Origin: Synergistales bacterium
GTDB taxonomy: Bacteria; Synergistota; Synergistia; Synergistales; Aminithiophilaceae
DNA: 64,000 nucleotides
Reading direction: 5' to 3'
Assembly: GCA_018433595.1 (NCBI GenBank)
Contig: JAHDQY010000004.1
Location: 1-64,000, forward strand
The notes beneath the pieces were generated by a model, which was not told the DNA's origin, ran no database searches, and saw nothing but the letters and a program-made list of their open reading frames with translations. Positions within the stretch are counted from its first letter, which is position 1. The number at the start of each line of letters is the position of its first letter. The position numbers and the translations under genes are program-made. Shown piece by piece: positions 1-7,594 of this stretch.

Positions 1-155
1 GGTTTGTGGATATCATGAAGAACCGACAGGCTCTGACGAGGGTGTGAATCCAAATTCAGGCTCGAATCTCACTCAAGATTCATAAAACAGGATTTCGGCT
101 CTCAAGGGGATAGCAGAAATTTGGGAGCCTGCGGATCCGGGGTGAAGGTCCGGGG

Positions 156-184
156 ATGACAGCCTCTGGAGGCTGTGTTATATT
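156..184 (+). promoter_or_regulatory. Promoter of the rpmH-rnpA-yidD-yidC operon
   Basis: A -35 box ATGACA (156-161) is separated by 17 bp from a -10 box TATATT (179-184). A TG at 176-177 makes it an extended -10. Each hexamer matches the sigma-70 consensus at five of six positions. The spacer holds a perfect inverted repeat, AGCCTC (161-166) and GAGGCT (169-174), which could be an operator. The start codon of rpmH lies about 70 bp downstream. This is seen directly; activity is inferred. Confidence 0.55.
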
Positions 185-259
185 ACGAAAGCTGGCTTTT
201 CGACGGAAGAGAGGCCTACTGGGCCTTGACAAGATGAACAGCCAAGGGAGGTGGTTCGC

Positions 260-394
260 GTGAAAATGACTTTCCAGCCCCATAAGACGCGGCGGAAGCG
301 TGCCATGGGTTTTCTCGAACGTTCCCGCAGCGTTGCCGGACGTCGAGTGCTTCGGAACCGGAGGAGGAAGGGCCGCAAAAGCCTCGCCGTCTGA
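260..394 (+). CDS. rpmH: 50S ribosomal protein L34
   Basis: This 44-residue, very basic protein is L34, a structural protein of the large ribosomal subunit. The N-terminus MKMTFQPHKTRRKR and the C-terminal run of Arg, Lys and Gly match the family, whose usual length is 44-46 residues. The GTG start at 260 follows the Shine-Dalgarno stretch AAGGGAGGTG (244-253); an ATG at 266 is in frame but would cut the conserved MK-x-TFQP start. The stop overlaps the rnpA start (TGATG), so the two are probably translationally coupled. L34 next to rnpA is one of the best conserved gene pairs in bacteria and usually lies close to the replication origin. Confidence 0.95.
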   Translation: MKMTFQPHKTRRKRAMGFLERSRSVAGRRVLRNRRRKGRKSLAV

Positions 395-795
395 TGGCTC
401 TTCGCTTCGGTTTCCCGAGAACGTCGCGCCTGATCCAGGGGTGGCAGTTTGACCTCGCGTTCCGCACCGGCCGTCGCGTCCAGGGTGAGCTGGTGCGGTT
501 GCTGTTTTTGGAGGCTCCAGACGGAACGACCCGTATCGGGGTGGCCGTCGGCAAGAGACAGGGCAAGGCCGCCTTGCGCAGCCGGGGACGACGAGTTCTC
601 CGGGAGGCGATGCGTCGCCTTCTCCCCTGGTTGCGGCCCGGGGTTTGGATCGTCGTCACCTTGCGCACGTCCGGTCTCGCCGCGAGTGCCGTCTCTCTTT
701 ACGGCGAGCTGGCCTGCCTGCTTGAGGGAAGAGGTCTGCTGACTGATGATTTCCCCGGTGCTTCCTGGGCTCCCTGGGAGGGAAAGGACTCATGA
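394..795 (+). CDS. rnpA: Ribonuclease P protein component
   Basis: RnpA is the protein cofactor of RNase P, which removes 5' leaders from tRNA precursors. The 133-residue protein has the family hallmark, a basic helix of the RN-x-x-(K/R)-R-x-x-R-E type, seen here as [13 protein letters not shown] around residues 67-79. The preceding segment [13 protein letters not shown] fits the conserved beta strand. The N-terminal part, [22 protein letters not shown], resembles the usual RLR...F..v...G start. The gene overlaps the rpmH stop by one base and the yidD start by four bases, so it is inside a tight operon. Length is slightly above the 110-125 typical for the family. Confidence 0.93.
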   Translation: MALRFGFPRTSRLIQGWQFDLAFRTGRRVQGELVRLLFLEAPDGTTRIGVAVGKRQGKAALRSRGRRVLREAMRRLLPWLRPGVWIVVTLRTSGLAASAVSLYGELACLLEGRGLLTDDFPGASWAPWEGKDS

Positions 796-1049
796 CTTTC
801 GCCTCAAGAGCCTGTATCACTCTTATTCGAGGATATCAACGATTTATTTCCCCTCTTCTTGGGAAGAACTGCCGCTTTTACCCCACTTGTTCCCAGTACA
901 CTCTGGAAGCGGTGGAGCGCTTCGGTTTCATGCGTGGCGCCTGGTTGGGCGCCAGAAGGATCGTCCGTTGTGGTCCCTGGCACCCGGGTGGATTCGACCC
1001 GGTGCCTGACAGCCCCCGTGACGATGTCAATCTGCTTCAAGGACGGTGA
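792..1049 (+). CDS. yidD: Membrane protein insertion efficiency factor YidD
   Basis: YidD is a small membrane-associated protein that helps insertion of inner-membrane proteins together with YidC. The 85-residue protein shows the whole family signature: an [12 protein letters not shown] stretch near residue 13, the [14 protein letters not shown] motif with its two cysteines near residues 27-41, and a C-terminal [14 protein letters not shown] block. Its ATG overlaps the last codons of rnpA (ATGA) and its TGA overlaps the GTG of yidC, so coupling along the operon is likely. Usual family length is 70-90 residues. Confidence 0.95.
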   Translation: MTFASRACITLIRGYQRFISPLLGKNCRFYPTCSQYTLEAVERFGFMRGAWLGARRIVRCGPWHPGGFDPVPDSPRDDVNLLQGR

Positions 1050-1849
1050 GTGTCTTGGGTGCTCTCTGGAAGGCCGGCGGTGACATGATGCTGGCGATCC
1101 TCAACTTTTTCTATGGCCTGACCCATTCCTACGGGTTGGCAATCATTCTTCTGACCCTTGTCATCAGAATTTTGCTTCACCCTCTCAATCACAAGCAGAT
1201 GGTGAGCATGCAGCGCATGCAGAAGTTGCAGCCCCGGATGAAGGTGATTCAGGAAAAGTATGCCCACGATAAGGAAAAGCTGAATCAGGAGATCATGAAG
1301 CTCTACAAGGAGAACAAGGTCAATCCCGCAGCAGGCTGTCTGCCGCTCCTCGTTCAGCTTCCCATCCTGATTCTCCTTTTCCGAGCCCTGATGAATTATG
1401 ATTTCGGCTCGATCCGCTTCCTCGGCATCGAGCTCATGGGGTCCGTTTTATCCACCCTGGCCCATGCAGTCGGTATGGCTCCCGATGCTTCCGTCGGAGT
1501 CATGTCCGTGCTGTCAGGCATCGCGGCCAACCCTGCCGGTCTTGTCAACGTCGGCGCTTATGGTGGAAACTTGGTTCTCCTTGTCGTTATCGCTTTTTTG
1601 ACCTGGTTTCAACAGCAGCTCTCCTCGGCCGGGAATCCGCAGATGGCCATGATGAACTGGTTCATGCCTCTTTTTTTGGCCTTTATCTGCCTCAGCCTTC
1701 CCGGTGGCGTTCTTCTCTATTGGGGCGTCTCTTCTTTGGCCGGAGTGGGGCAGCAGTGGTGGCTGCACCGCAGGACGGCGCTGGAGATGCAGGAGAAGCC
1801 TTCTCTTTTCCGCAACAAACCGCCTAAAGAGGGCGACGACGAGGAGTAG
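1046..1849 (+). CDS. yidC: Membrane protein insertase YidC (short form)
   Basis: YidC/Oxa1-type insertase places proteins in the cytoplasmic membrane, alone or with SecYEG. The 267-residue protein has the conserved helix [15 protein letters not shown] with its intramembrane arginine (Arg41), a charged coiled-coil hairpin (residues 60-95), the motif [15 protein letters not shown] near residues 94-108, and later membrane helices. It lacks the large periplasmic P1 domain of proteobacterial YidC (about 540 residues) and is the size of the Gram-positive or SpoIIIJ type. The GTG start at 1046 overlaps the yidD stop; ATG codons at 1085 and 1088 are possible alternatives, since neither start has a strong ribosome-binding site. 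Confidence 0.93.
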   Translation: MSVLGALWKAGGDMMLAILNFFYGLTHSYGLAIILLTLVIRILLHPLNHKQMVSMQRMQKLQPRMKVIQEKYAHDKEKLNQEIMKLYKENKVNPAAGCLPLLVQLPILILLFRALMNYDFGSIRFLGIELMGSVLSTLAHAVGMAPDASVGVMSVLSGIAANPAGLVNVGAYGGNLVLLVVIAFLTWFQQQLSSAGNPQMAMMNWFMPLFLAFICLSLPGGVLLYWGVSSLAGVGQQWWLHRRTALEMQEKPSLFRNKPPKEGDDEE

Positions 1850-1884
1850 GCTCGATCCGAATCCGGATGGGAGGGTCTCTCGAC

Positions 1885-2514
1885 ATGAACGACCAGGAAA
1901 AGATCGTCATAGAAGCCGGTTCTCTTGAAGAAGCCAAGGCCCAGGCAGCGGAGGAATGGGGTTTAAACCCGGAAGAGGTCTCGATCAGCCTTGTCGAAGA
2001 GGAGAAACGGCTCTTCGGGCTCCTGGGCAAGAAGGTCAAAGTCGAGGCACGGCCTCTTTTCCCGCCCCTTCTCCTTCGAGCCAAGCGTCTGGCTGGAGAG
2101 CTGCTGGTGCTGATGGGGCTTGATGTGGCGGCCGAGGTCGAAGAGGGCAGGGTCGATCTGTCCGGCCCTGATGCGGGGATCGTCATCGGACGCTATGGAG
2201 AGTCGCTGAAGTCGATGGAGTATCTTCTGAACCTCATTCTCAGAGATGTCAACGAGGGGGAGCGTATCCACCTTGACAGCGAAGGCTATCGGCAACGTCG
2301 GATTGACAACCTGGAGAAACTGGCTCTCAATGCCGCCGATGATGCCATGAGGCGCCATCGGCCCGTGAGGCTGGAGCCGATGACGAGCTGGGAACGCCGC
2401 ATTGTCCATTTGGCTTTGAAGGACAGAACCGACGTTGAAACCCGATCGGCAGGGGAAGATCCCTACCGGAAGGTTATCGTCTGGCCTCGAGGTGAAGGCC
2501 GAAGCCGCCGCTGA
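1885..2514 (+). CDS. khpB: RNA-binding protein KhpB (Jag/SpoIIIJ-associated)
   Basis: KhpB (formerly Jag) is a cytoplasmic RNA-binding protein that follows yidC in many genomes. Domains in order: an N-terminal Jag_N domain (up to about residue 50, with the motif KRLFGLLGKK), a KH domain with the GIVIGRYGESLKSMEYL loop (about residues 105-120), and a C-terminal R3H domain (SWERRIVHLALKDR). The ATG at 1885 is preferred because GGGAGGG (1869-1875) sits nine bases before it. An in-frame ATG at 1867 would add six residues but has no ribosome-binding site. The 35-bp gap to yidC suggests the same transcript. Confidence 0.9.
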   Translation: MNDQEKIVIEAGSLEEAKAQAAEEWGLNPEEVSISLVEEEKRLFGLLGKKVKVEARPLFPPLLLRAKRLAGELLVLMGLDVAAEVEEGRVDLSGPDAGIVIGRYGESLKSMEYLLNLILRDVNEGERIHLDSEGYRQRRIDNLEKLALNAADDAMRRHRPVRLEPMTSWERRIVHLALKDRTDVETRSAGEDPYRKVIVWPRGEGRSRR

Positions 2515-2528
2515 AGGCCTATTCGGCA

Positions 2529-3311
2529 ATGTGTCCTATTCTCTTCCGTATCGGGACGGTTCCCGTACACACCTATTACGTCATCTGGACTGCGGCGCTC
2601 TGCTTCACGCTGGAATGGACGCGCCGCAGAGCGGAGGGGCTCTACGGCATGCCGTCCCGCCTGGTTTCAGGGGTTCTTTTCTGGAGCTTCCTGGGAATGT
2701 TTGTCGGAGCGAGGCTGGGAGGTTACGTCGACTTCTGGCGGGTCTACGCCGAGGACCCCATGCGTCTGCTGCGTTTTTGGGAAGGGGCCCTCTCGTCGAC
2801 GACGGGATTTCTCGGTGCCGGTTTGACGGCTATTCTCCTCCTTCGAAAGGAGGGATGGCCGGTCTGGCCTCTTGCCGAGGCGGCGAGCCTTCCAGCGGCG
2901 GGCCTTCTTGTCCTGGGGCGGTGGGGCTGTTTTTTTAATGGATGCTGCTACGGCATCGTCACGGATCACCCCTTCGGTCTTCATTTTCCCTTCGACGCAG
3001 CAGGCGTTTTGCGACATCCGACGCAGCTCTATTACAGCTTTGGAGCGGCCTTGATCTTCGTCATCCTCTTCGCGGGCGAGCGAGTCTGGCCGCCGGTGGA
3101 ACGTCGTGCCCGAAGCGGTGCCATCCTATGGCCTCTTTTCATGATCCTCTATGGAGGGATGCGTTTTTTCGTCGATTTCCTCCGCCACGGAGATCGTATT
3201 ATGGGGCTTCGGGTGGGGCAGATTGTCGGCGTCGCCGTCGCCGTTGCCGGTCTCATCTGGCTTATTGCCGTTGACGTCGCCTTCAGGCGTCGGGCCCGTC
3301 TCGTCGACTGA
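2529..3311 (+). CDS. Prolipoprotein diacylglyceryl transferase family protein (divergent Lgt)
   Basis: The protein belongs to the Lgt family, polytopic membrane enzymes that move a diacylglyceryl group from phosphatidylglycerol to the lipobox cysteine. Around seven hydrophobic helices are visible in 260 residues. The family motif appears as GRWGCFFNGCCYG (residues 130-142, with the key Arg131), then RHPTQLYY and a VDFLRHGD block. Two residues that are important in E. coli Lgt are changed: His103 falls on Thr91 (the S-x-HGG motif reads SSTTG) and Asn146 falls on Cys134. It could still be the lipoprotein enzyme of this organism or a paralogue with another role. It follows khpB by 14 bp and ends at a 66-bp palindrome. 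Confidence 0.82.
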   Translation: MCPILFRIGTVPVHTYYVIWTAALCFTLEWTRRRAEGLYGMPSRLVSGVLFWSFLGMFVGARLGGYVDFWRVYAEDPMRLLRFWEGALSSTTGFLGAGLTAILLLRKEGWPVWPLAEAASLPAAGLLVLGRWGCFFNGCCYGIVTDHPFGLHFPFDAAGVLRHPTQLYYSFGAALIFVILFAGERVWPPVERRARSGAILWPLFMILYGGMRFFVDFLRHGDRIMGLRVGQIVGVAVAVAGLIWLIAVDVAFRRRARLVD

Positions 3312-3316
3312 AAGGC

Positions 3317-3382
3317 AATGGACCTGAAGACAGCGGGGGAGCGCCTCGGCCGAGGCGCTCCCCCGCTGTCTTCAGGTCCATT
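3317..3382. terminator. 66-bp perfect palindrome between convergent lgt-like gene and ftsH
   Basis: Two 33-base arms (3317-3349 and 3350-3382) are exact reverse complements with no loop bases; the centre is CTCGG/CCGAG. It lies between the convergent lgt-like gene (stop at 3311) and ftsH (stop 3372-3374), so it is placed to end transcription from both sides. There is no T-tract on either side, unlike a classical intrinsic terminator. The right arm contains the last codons and stop of ftsH, so the left arm is an inverted copy of the ftsH 3' end. Confidence 0.75.
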
Positions 3383-5237
3383 TGAGCAGAACGAGAGGAG
3401 GAGAGGGATTTTCGATGATCCGAAGAAACTCTGACCGGTCGAGGACCTCCCGATTGAGGAGCGAAAGCGCGGTTGCCTCCAGGAGCTCCCTTTTCCCTTG
3501 AAGGAGACTTAGTGCCTCCTTGAAGCGATCTTCGATAAGACGGTCGACTTCACGATCCAGAGCCTGAGCCGTCTCGGGACCGATGGCTCGAGCGCCTTCA
3601 CGGGGCAGACCGAGAAAGTTGGAGCTCAGGTGTTCCCGAAAGGTCACCGGTCCCAGGCGGGACATGCCGTACTCCCGGACCATCCGATCGGCCAGATCTG
3701 TCGCTCGGATCAGGTCGTTCTGGGCGCCCGTGGTGATTTCGCCGAAGACAAGCCTCTCGGCGGCCCTGCCCCCGAGAAGGACGCGTATACGGCTTTTCAG
3801 CTCCTTTTCGGTGAGCAGGTAGCGATCCTCTTCGGGCATCTGCTGAGTGTAGCCTAAGGCTCCGATGCCCGTGGGGATGATGCTGATTTTATGCACCGGT
3901 TCGGCGCCTTCAGAGAAATGGGCGACCAGGGCGTGTCCCGACTCATGATAGGCGACGATACGCTTTTCTTTATCGGAGATGCGGCGGCTCTTTTTCTGAA
4001 GCCCCGTCGTGACGCGATCGATGGCTTCCTCGAAATCGGCGAGGGTTACGGCGTCCTTGTCATGCCTTGCCGCGAGGAGGGCGGCCTCATTGACGACGTT
4101 GGCCAGATCGGCGCCGACGAAACCCGGGGTGCGGGCGGCAATGAGATGAAGATCGACGTCGGGGCCGATCTGGACGTTGCGCACATGGGTCTTGAGAATG
4201 GCCTCTCGACCTACGATGTCGGGCCTGTCGACGACGACGTGGCGATCGAATCGCCCGGGGCGGAGCAGGGCCGGGTCAAGAACTTCCGGTCTGTTTGTCG
4301 CTCCGAGAATAACGACGCCTTTCGAGGAGTCGAAACCGTCCATTTCGACAAGGAGCTGATTGAGAGTCTGCTCCCGCTCTTCGTGCCCTCCGCTCTGACC
4401 GATGCCTCGAACCTTGCCCAGGGCGTCGAGTTCGTCGATGAAGATGATGCAGGAACCGGTCTTCTTGGCCTGGTCGAAAAGGTCCCGGACCCTGGCGGCG
4501 CCGACCCCCACGTAGACTTCAACAAATTCGCTTCCTGAGATGGAAAAGAAGGGAACGTTGGCCTCTCCTGCGACGGCCTTGGCCAACAGGGTTTTTCCTG
4601 TTCCCGGCGGCCCGACGAGAAGCATTCCCTTGGGCATTTTGCCTCCAAGGCGAGTGAAACGGTCGGGGTCCCGAAGGAAGGTGATGATCTCCTGAAGCTC
4701 TTCTTTCGCTTCGTCGACGCCGGCCACGTCGGCAAAGGAGACGCCGACATCGGTCTGAACCGAGATGCGTGCCCGGCTCTTGCCCATGACGCCGGGGACT
4801 CCTCCTCCGTTGGAGCTCGTCCTGCGGCTGAGAAAGCTGAAAAAAAAGAGGAGCAGGACAAGAGGGGCGATCCAGGAAATAAAAGCGAGGGCGGTGTTGT
4901 CAACGGAGCGCCCTTGGAAGGAGACGCCTTGCTCTTCCATAAGGGGGATCAGTCCGGGATCGTCGACGAAGCCCGTCGAGAAGCGTCCGTTGAGTCGTTC
5001 CAGCTGCTGGCTCACGTGAACAGAGACCACTCCCTGAGGAAGGGGGGATCGTATCACTCCGCTGATGGTCTTCGGTGTCAAAATGACCTCTTCGATGCCG
5101 CCGGTCCTCAAGAGGGATTTGAACTGGTCATAGCTCAGCGGGACCGTCCCTGTCGTGGCGGAGCGGCTTGAAGAAAGAAGGCCTATCAGGAGAAACAGGA
5201 GAATCACGACGAGAAAGGTTCGACTTTTCGCGTCCAT
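3372..5237 (-). CDS. ftsH: ATP-dependent zinc metalloprotease FtsH
   Basis: FtsH is a membrane-anchored AAA+ protease that degrades misfolded membrane proteins and short-lived regulators. Visible parts: a first membrane helix near residues 9-25, a periplasmic segment, a second helix near residues 105-125, Walker A GPPGTGKT, Walker [11 protein letters not shown], the arginine-finger region ([17 protein letters not shown]), and the zinc site YHESGHALV (HExxH). The ATG at 5237 is chosen because AAGGAG (complement of 5247-5252) lies nine bases upstream; the ATG at 5246 directly abuts that site. At 621 residues it is of normal length. It has no tilS or hpt neighbour here. Its last codons lie within the long palindrome. 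Confidence 0.95.
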   Translation of the reverse strand: MDAKSRTFLVVILLFLLIGLLSSSRSATTGTVPLSYDQFKSLLRTGGIEEVILTPKTISGVIRSPLPQGVVSVHVSQQLERLNGRFSTGFVDDPGLIPLMEEQGVSFQGRSVDNTALAFISWIAPLVLLLFFFSFLSRRTSSNGGGVPGVMGKSRARISVQTDVGVSFADVAGVDEAKEELQEIITFLRDPDRFTRLGGKMPKGMLLVGPPGTGKTLLAKAVAGEANVPFFSISGSEFVEVYVGVGAARVRDLFDQAKKTGSCIIFIDELDALGKVRGIGQSGGHEEREQTLNQLLVEMDGFDSSKGVVILGATNRPEVLDPALLRPGRFDRHVVVDRPDIVGREAILKTHVRNVQIGPDVDLHLIAARTPGFVGADLANVVNEAALLAARHDKDAVTLADFEEAIDRVTTGLQKKSRRISDKEKRIVAYHESGHALVAHFSEGAEPVHKISIIPTGIGALGYTQQMPEEDRYLLTEKELKSRIRVLLGGRAAERLVFGEITTGAQNDLIRATDLADRMVREYGMSRLGPVTFREHLSSNFLGLPREGARAIGPETAQALDREVDRLIEDRFKEALSLLQGKRELLEATALSLLNREVLDRSEFLRIIENPSPPLVLLKWT

Positions 5238-5291
5238 TCGACCCATCTCCTTCCCTGAGGAGAGCGACGGGATCGGTGGCGAAGATCCCTC

Positions 5292-6303
5292 CTAATTCTC
5301 CGTCGGACGGAGAGCATTGCTTGGAATGAGCCGCCGCGCCTCCTCTTCGAGGGCAAGTATCTGCTCCAGGGCTTTCTTGGAAAGGCGGCCGTGAAGTCCC
5401 CTGCGGAGGTACGCGATAAGCTCCGATCGTGTGGAAAGGCTCCCCTTGCCCTTGAAGTCGGATCAGTTGAGGCGAACTCCGTTCTCGAAAACGTCAATAT
5501 CGGCCAGGCGGGTCCCGTCAGGGTGAAACTCGAGCCCCATGGCCAGACGCTTGATCTCCCCTTTGGAAAAGGGGGTGAAAAGATGCAGCTTGTATAGGGA
5601 TCGCCATCATCGCCAGGGGATAATCCTTGCCCCAGCCTTCTTCTATGACGATGCCCAGTTCAAGATCGCGGAAAGCGATGAGAAAACGGTTGACCTGGAC
5701 ATCGTAATGGGCGTAGACATCGTAGATGCGGAGCTCGGCTTCGGTCCACTGCTGTCCGTCCAGGGTCTCTTCCAGGTACCTTGGAGCCCCTTCTCTCAAG
5801 AGAGGGAAGAGGACGTCGCGTTCGCTGGGGAGCATGAGCCCCAGCGGGTAGAGTTCATCAAACCCGAGGGATTGGTTCAGGGGGCGTCGGGTTAAGAAAA
5901 GAGCCGTCTCTTATCTCTCTGAAGGCGGCAGAAGAAAATGGGGGATGATCTCTCTGGCTTTGAACTCCTCTTTGATTCGCTTGAGTGCCATTTCAATCTT
6001 TCCTGTAAGCCGCATGAGAAGTGTGCCGGGAGCCAAGTCGATTCGGCAGATGAGAGGGGCCATCCCACCGTTAACGAGTTCCGCCAAAATCTCGTCGGGA
6101 GCTCCCTGAATCACGACCAACCGCTCTCGGAGTTTTTTGCGTTCCAGGAAGATAAGAGTGCTCGTCTCGTCAAAGCCTCGTTGGTCGAAGCCAGGACTAA
6201 AGGAGCGGGCGGCGACGCGGGACTGGAGGAATGCCTCGACGGGGTGGACATCGGCGCACTTGAGATAGATCACGCGAGCCGTAGTGCGTACGAGCGAGAG
6301 CAG
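5292..6303 (-). pseudogene. Decayed gene of unknown function
   Basis: Reading down the minus strand, coding-like sequence runs from about 6303 (CTG after GGGGAG) or GTG 6273, through a TAA at 5911-5913, and on in the same frame (residues such as GFDELYPLGLMLP and AELRIYDVYAHYD). Near 5590-5610 the sense jumps frame and continues as LHLFTPFSKGEIKRLAMG and GTRLADIDVFENGVRLN. It then meets a TGA (5463-5465) and continues in frame as SDFKGKGSLSTRSELIAYL up to a TAG at 5292-5294. So there are two in-frame stops and one frameshift across roughly 330 codons. The first part (5911-6303, about 130 codons) could instead be a separate intact gene. Sequencing error is an alternative. I do not recognise the family. 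Confidence 0.6.
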
Positions 6304-6342
6304 ATCCGATCTCCCCTTTCGTTTTCACTTTTCAGCGTTTTT

Positions 6343-6960
6343 TCAGGGCCTGCATCGTCTTCGGGCAAGGCGGCTCTCGTCAGTGCCGATGGGGTAGCGA
6401 AGGCGTCGGAACATTCCTGTCTCCGGGCAGATCGGGTGGATCCCTTCGATTCCGTTCAGGTAAAGCTTTTCTTCTCTCAACCCGCTGCGGATGCTGAGGT
6501 CGTGGCCGAAGAGATTGAGCGGCTGAGGATCGGAGGCGATCTCTTTTTGGTTGCGTCCGACGCGGAGTTTCAGCTCGCCTATCTTCAGATTTGCCGGTTC
6601 CGTCAGGACGTGGCTGATGGCGGCTTTTTCTCGTACGCTGTCGACGATGTCGTGATTGCCCATGATGAGAGGAATCTGGGCGGAGTGTTCCTCCAGGATG
6701 GAGAGAAGACGTTCAACGTGCTCGACGTAGAGATTTTTCAGCTGAGGGTAGAGACCGATTTTGATGTCGTCGGCCAGATCCCCGGTGTGAATGACCCAGT
6801 CGGGTCGGAGGTGCCGGAGCATCCTCCCCAGGTAACCGTAGCTGCGGCTTGGGGTGTCGGTAAGGTGGACGATCAATCCCCCAAGGCGGGCGTTCCGGTG
6901 GGATCTGAAAAAGATTCTGTAGAAAAGACATCCGTGGCTCTTCCCCCCTCCCTGGTTCAT
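6343..6960 (-). CDS. Calcineurin-like metallophosphoesterase
   Basis: The 205-residue protein has the core of a binuclear metallophosphoesterase: a first motif LIVHLTDTPS (normally D-x-H), HTGDLADD (GDxxD), and IMGNHDI (GNHD). The first motif has Pro where the metal-binding His normally sits, and the C-terminal GHxH motif is not clear (FGHDLS), so activity is uncertain. The ATG at 6960 follows GTAAGG with no spacing, so the true start is doubtful. Near the end an alternative frame (MQALKKR then stop) looks as good as the annotated tail, hinting at a frameshift. It lies just upstream of the decayed gene at 5292-6303 and may share its fate. Confidence 0.6.
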   Translation of the reverse strand: MNQGGGKSHGCLFYRIFFRSHRNARLGGLIVHLTDTPSRSYGYLGRMLRHLRPDWVIHTGDLADDIKIGLYPQLKNLYVEHVERLLSILEEHSAQIPLIMGNHDIVDSVREKAAISHVLTEPANLKIGELKLRVGRNQKEIASDPQPLNLFGHDLSIRSGLREEKLYLNGIEGIHPICPETGMFRRLRYPIGTDESRLARRRCRP

Positions 6961-7259
6961 CCTTACTTCAGAAAAATCATATCAGAAAAGAGTTGATCCT
7001 GTACGATTTTCCGTCAATTCTCCTGAAGAGATTTTGTAAAAAGATGGCTGTGCCGGAATTCCATCTCTCAGGCGCCTCACATGAGCCGGCATTTATGGCT
7101 TGTGGCGCTTGGTCCGGGGATACGTTGACATTCCTCGCTCCCAGGGGTCGAGCAGTCTTCACCTGCTTGCGGCAACGGTGGCTTGTCGCAGGTCGGGAAG
7201 ATTGAAGAAAAACAGAGATCTCTTTTCACGGGGTTCTGCCTAAAGTCCCGAGGGCGTAG
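6961..7259. other. Non-coding stretch before the small gene at 7331
   Basis: This 299-bp stretch separates the minus-strand metallophosphoesterase from the plus-strand small gene. The open frames on both strands here are short and carry no ribosome-binding site. I see no RNA gene or repeat in it. Confidence 0.4.
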
Positions 7260-7281
7260 TATAATCATCGCAATAATTGCG
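7260..7281 (+). promoter_or_regulatory. -10 box with overlapping operator-like palindrome
   Basis: A perfect TATAAT (7260-7265) is followed by the palindrome CGCAAT-A-ATTGCG (7269-7281), which would cover the transcription start. The best -35 matches upstream are weak (for example TGCCTA at 7237-7242, 17-bp spacing). This suggests a promoter for the small gene at 7331 that depends on, or is blocked by, a DNA-binding protein. Confidence 0.4.
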
Positions 7282-7330
7282 CGCTTCTCGCTCTCCAAGA
7301 GAGGCCTTCTTTTAGGAGGTGGGACGGAGA

Positions 7331-7516
7331 ATGGTCGGCACCTTCGAAACGGTTGGTGGGGCGGATAGGGGTGCTGAGTTGCAGGTTCTGGCGCTTGATC
7401 TGTTCTGTCGTTTGGCGGAAATGTCGCCGAAGCTGGAGCGGACTTGGAAACCTGCTCTCCTAAGGATCAGAAGCGAGGCTTACGATCTCCCCGGCCCCTT
7501 TCGGCTGGACGGTTGA
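7331..7516 (+). CDS. Small protein of unknown function (61 residues)
   Basis: The ATG at 7331 is preceded by AGGAGGT (7314-7320) at ten bases, and the frame ends at 7516 just before a strong hairpin. The predicted protein has a central amphipathic stretch (LQVLALDLFCRLAEMSPKL) and no membrane segment or recognisable domain. I do not recognise it. It is supported by its own TATAAT box, a good ribosome-binding site and a following terminator, so it looks like an independent one-gene unit. A GTG at 7319 is in frame but overlaps the ribosome-binding site. Confidence 0.5.
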   Translation: MVGTFETVGGADRGAELQVLALDLFCRLAEMSPKLERTWKPALLRIRSEAYDLPGPFRLDG

Positions 7517-7551
7517 AGCCGGTTCCCTGGGAAGTTCTTAAAGAATATCGG

Positions 7552-7594
7552 AAACGGAGCGAGCCGAACGTCAGTTCGGCTCGCTCCGTTTTTC
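7552..7594. terminator. Bidirectional intrinsic terminator
   Basis: Perfect 18-base arms (7552-7569 and 7574-7591) enclose the loop GTCA and are followed by T residues on the plus strand; the arms start with AAA, giving a short T-run on the other strand too. It lies between the convergent small gene (stop 7516) and the AI-2E-type gene, whose stop codon (7571-7573) is inside the hairpin loop. Confidence 0.85.

Noticed and set aside
226-231. TTGACA upstream of rpmH as a -35 box
   Set aside because: A -10 box at proper spacing would fall on the ribosome-binding site; nothing like TATAAT is there. The pair at 156-184 is better.
3891-4538. Plus-strand open frame inside ftsH
   Set aside because: It mirrors the AAA domain of ftsH and has no independent support.
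5463-5465. TGA as selenocysteine codon
   Set aside because: No SECIS-like hairpin was apparent just downstream, and another stop and a frameshift in the same gene point to decay.
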